DNA of 14,671 nucleotides from Nitrosopumilaceae archaeon (GTDB lineage Archaea; Thermoproteota; Nitrososphaeria; Nitrososphaerales; Nitrosopumilaceae), in contig JAGWAW010000015.1 of assembly GCA_021296165.1 (NCBI GenBank), positions 1-14,671 of the forward strand. The letters are read 5' to 3'. Below the pieces are notes generated by a model. It did no database searches. It was not told the origin of the DNA and was given only the letters and a program-made list of their open reading frames with translations. The translations under genes were made by a program, and so were the position numbers. This document shows positions 13,021 to 14,671 of the stretch, one piece after another (the first letter of the stretch is position 1; the number at the start of each line of letters is the position of its first letter).

Positions 13021-14492
13021 TGCGCCAGATCACCTGGTTTTATGGTAAAGTGGAACGTGCTGCCCTCACCGGGCTTGCTCTGCACCCATATGTTCCCGCC
13101 CATCCCCTCCACCAACCCCTTGCATATGGAGAGCCCCAGACCGGTACCGCCGTACCGGCGCGCCGTGGACTCCGTGGACGCCTGGTAGAATTTGTTGAAT
13201 AGTGACGGCTGCTTGTCTTCTGGGATTCCAACGCCGTTGTCTCGTACGGAGAACTTCATCAAGTCACCCCCCTTCTCTACGGTTATGTGTATTTCGCCAG
13301 TCTTCTCGGGGGAGAAGTCCACCGCATTGTACAGCAGGTTGTTGAGTATCTCAGATATGCGGAACTGGTCTCCCACCATGCGGCCCTTCTCCCGTATGTC
13401 CATGGTGACCGTTATGCCCTTTTCCTTGGCGGCATGATCCACCGACGCCAAGACTCCAGCCATCATCTTCTCTATGTCCAGCTCTTTAAAGTCGAACCTC
13501 ATCCTGCCCAGCTCCAGCTTGTGTACGTCCAGTAGGTCGGTTACTAGCTGGCGCAGGTGCAGGGCGTTGTTCAGTACGGTATTGATGGCATCCGTCTGCC
13601 GTTCGTTGAGGCTCCCCAGCAGCTTCGGTTTTGCCAGGGCCTGCGAGAAGCCGATAATGGGCGTAAGCGGCGTTTTGAGCTCGTGGGTTATACCCGTCAG
13701 AAACTCGTCCTTCATCTGGTCTATCTGCTGGCGCTGCTCCAGCATCTCCTGGGTCTCCTTCATCTCAGTCATGTCCTGTATCACCACATTGCGTCCCAGC
13801 AAGGCCCCATCCTCATCGTACAGGTTGGTGGGCGTCACCAGTGCGGGAAATTCGTCGCCGTCCTTGGCCTTCATCCACGTCTCCACCTGTGTGCACACGC
13901 CGTCCACTCTCCAGTGGGCCATGTTTATCAAAATGGCCGAGACGCTCCGGTCCGCGGTATGCGCCGTAAGGTTCCGCCCTATGATCTCGGATTTCAAGTA
14001 GCCCAGCCTCTTGCAGTACGCGGCGTTGCAGTCCACTATGATGCCGTTTATGTTCACCGTACGGTACATCTCCGGCGAGTTCTCGTAGAGGCTCTCGTAC
14101 TTGCTCAGCTTCACCATCTCCTGCAGCTGGCGCACCTCCTCATAGTCCAGCAGTGTAGTCGAGCTCCGTACCACCTGGCCGTTGGAGCCCGTCACATCCC
14201 CCACGGTGACTAGCACGTCAAACGCCTTACCGCTCTTGCTGATCAGTGGAAACCGGTGATTGTTTATTGGTACGTGGTTCTTCCAGTTCTCGAAGACTGA
14301 CCGGAGTATATCGTGTTTGGTCTCAGGGGTATGATCAAATATAGACATGCCGATCACTTCATCCTTCACATAGCCCAGCATACGCGCGTACTTGTCGTTG
14401 CAATCGATTATGCGCCCTTCCAGATCCACCGAGCGGTACATCGGCTCCAAGGTGCTCCTAGTCGTTACCCGCTTCTCATAGTTGTGGCTCAC
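13017..14492 (-). CDS. Cytosolic PAS-PAS histidine kinase
   Basis: 491 aa sensor kinase without membrane segments or signal peptide. PAS 1 spans about 13-115 (MYRSVDLEGRIIDCN, then LGYVKDEVIG) and PAS 2 about 132-240 (MYRTVNINGIIVDCN, then LGYLKSEIIG); the two resemble each other and look duplicated. A coiled-coil linker (240-262) leads to the HisKA domain with the phosphorylated H270 (THELKTPLTP). The HATPase_c domain follows, with the N box (EILNNLLYNAVDFS, 381-394), G1 (DNGVGIP, 418-424) and G2 (GGTGLGLSI, 448-456). The start is uncertain. GTG 14492 is the first possible one, since TGA lies four codons upstream, but GGGAGG overlaps it too closely to serve as a ribosome site. The next ATG (14441) would trim PAS 1. 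The ligand is unknown; the domain order suggests a soluble redox or small-molecule sensor. Confidence 0.92.
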   Translation of the reverse strand: MSHNYEKRVTTRSTLEPMYRSVDLEGRIIDCNDKYARMLGYVKDEVIGMSIFDHTPETKHDILRSVFENWKNHVPINNHRFPLISKSGKAFDVLVTVGDVTGSNGQVVRSSTTLLDYEEVRQLQEMVKLSKYESLYENSPEMYRTVNINGIIVDCNAAYCKRLGYLKSEIIGRNLTAHTADRSVSAILINMAHWRVDGVCTQVETWMKAKDGDEFPALVTPTNLYDEDGALLGRNVVIQDMTEMKETQEMLEQRQQIDQMKDEFLTGITHELKTPLTPIIGFSQALAKPKLLGSLNERQTDAINTVLNNALHLRQLVTDLLDVHKLELGRMRFDFKELDIEKMMAGVLASVDHAAKEKGITVTMDIREKGRMVGDQFRISEILNNLLYNAVDFSPEKTGEIHITVEKGGDLMKFSVRDNGVGIPEDKQPSLFNKFYQASTESTARRYGGTGLGLSICKGLVEGMGGNIWVQSKPGEGSTFHFTIKPGDLAQ

Positions 14493-14671
14493 CTCCCATC
14501 CTCACCCATGTACGAGATCATCCACCGAGAGGGAGTTGGAGTACGTAATATTGGTTTTGGCCTCCCGCCGCACATGTGTAGTCCCAAAAGTTGTTCACCC
14601 CTATATCCAGCACGATGCCTCCATACGTCTTTGGCTGATTTCTAGATTCCGGCTGGATGTGGAGTGTGTAT
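14493..14671. other. Right-edge intergenic region upstream of the histidine kinase
   Basis: About 180 bp more AT-rich than its surroundings, with no supported gene. On the minus strand CCAATATTACG (about 14544-14554) and GGATATAGGGG (about 14600-14610) are possible TATA elements for the kinase transcript; neither is at the ideal leaderless distance from GTG 14492. Confidence 0.4.

Noticed and set aside
1..14671. CRISPR array, tRNA, rRNA or integrase attachment site
   Set aside because: No regularly spaced repeats, no GTTCRANTC T-arm motif in a tRNA context and no rRNA-like stretch were seen by eye on either strand; the repeats found belong to the insertion sequences.

Overview
The window looks like a GC-rich archaeal chromosome, most likely an ammonia-oxidising marine Nitrososphaerota (Thaumarchaeota) of the Cenarchaeum type. 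This is inferred from gene content and style and was not checked by any search. The signs are an amino-carrier (LysW-type) lysine/arginine operon with argG, an archaeal ScpA kleisin, stand-alone receiver proteins beside a cytosolic PAS histidine kinase, heavy use of ATA (Ile) and AGG (Arg) codons, and isolated AT-rich TATA-like boxes about 27 nt upstream of start codons, which suggests leaderless transcripts.

Layout. (1) 1-2190, plus strand: a CorA-type divalent-cation transporter with an extra N-terminal membrane hairpin overlaps by 10 nt a six-segment voltage-gated-type K+ channel. (2) 2200-7711, minus strand: a compact operon read from argG through lysX, lysY, lysZ, lysJ to an Lrp/AsnC regulator (lysM-like). 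Nearly every junction overlaps. It faces the channel gene tail to tail, and a small hairpin carries both stop codons. The carrier gene lysW and the deacylase lysK are not visible. (3) 7765-9890: two related IS481-like insertion sequences side by side. The first is a decayed relic with perfect 24-bp terminal inverted repeats. The second looks intact and sits between 14-bp direct repeats in a poly-C tract. (4) 9943-11068: a putative secreted or membrane-anchored protein of unknown function faces a single-domain response regulator tail to tail. (5) 11114-11280: a third fragment of the same IS family, in the opposite orientation. (6) 11281-12640: scpA, preceded by about 600 bp that holds only one doubtful ORF. 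(7) 12640-14492: a second single-domain response regulator and its PAS-PAS histidine kinase, overlapping by ATGA.

How the genes work together. The operon holds the middle steps of carrier-protein lysine synthesis (ligase, kinase, reductase, aminotransferase) plus argininosuccinate synthase. This fits one enzyme set serving both lysine and arginine. The kinase/receiver pair and the orphan receiver are close paralogues (about 69 of 124 positions identical, no gaps), and they bracket scpA. The most interesting points are TATA-like boxes built around the TAA stop of the upstream gene at two places (lysX/lysY and receiver/scpA), the departures from family norm in CorA (GTN in place of GMN, N-terminal hairpin), and the unexplained 600-bp leader of scpA. 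I found no CRISPR array, tRNA or rRNA, and no clearly novel defence system.
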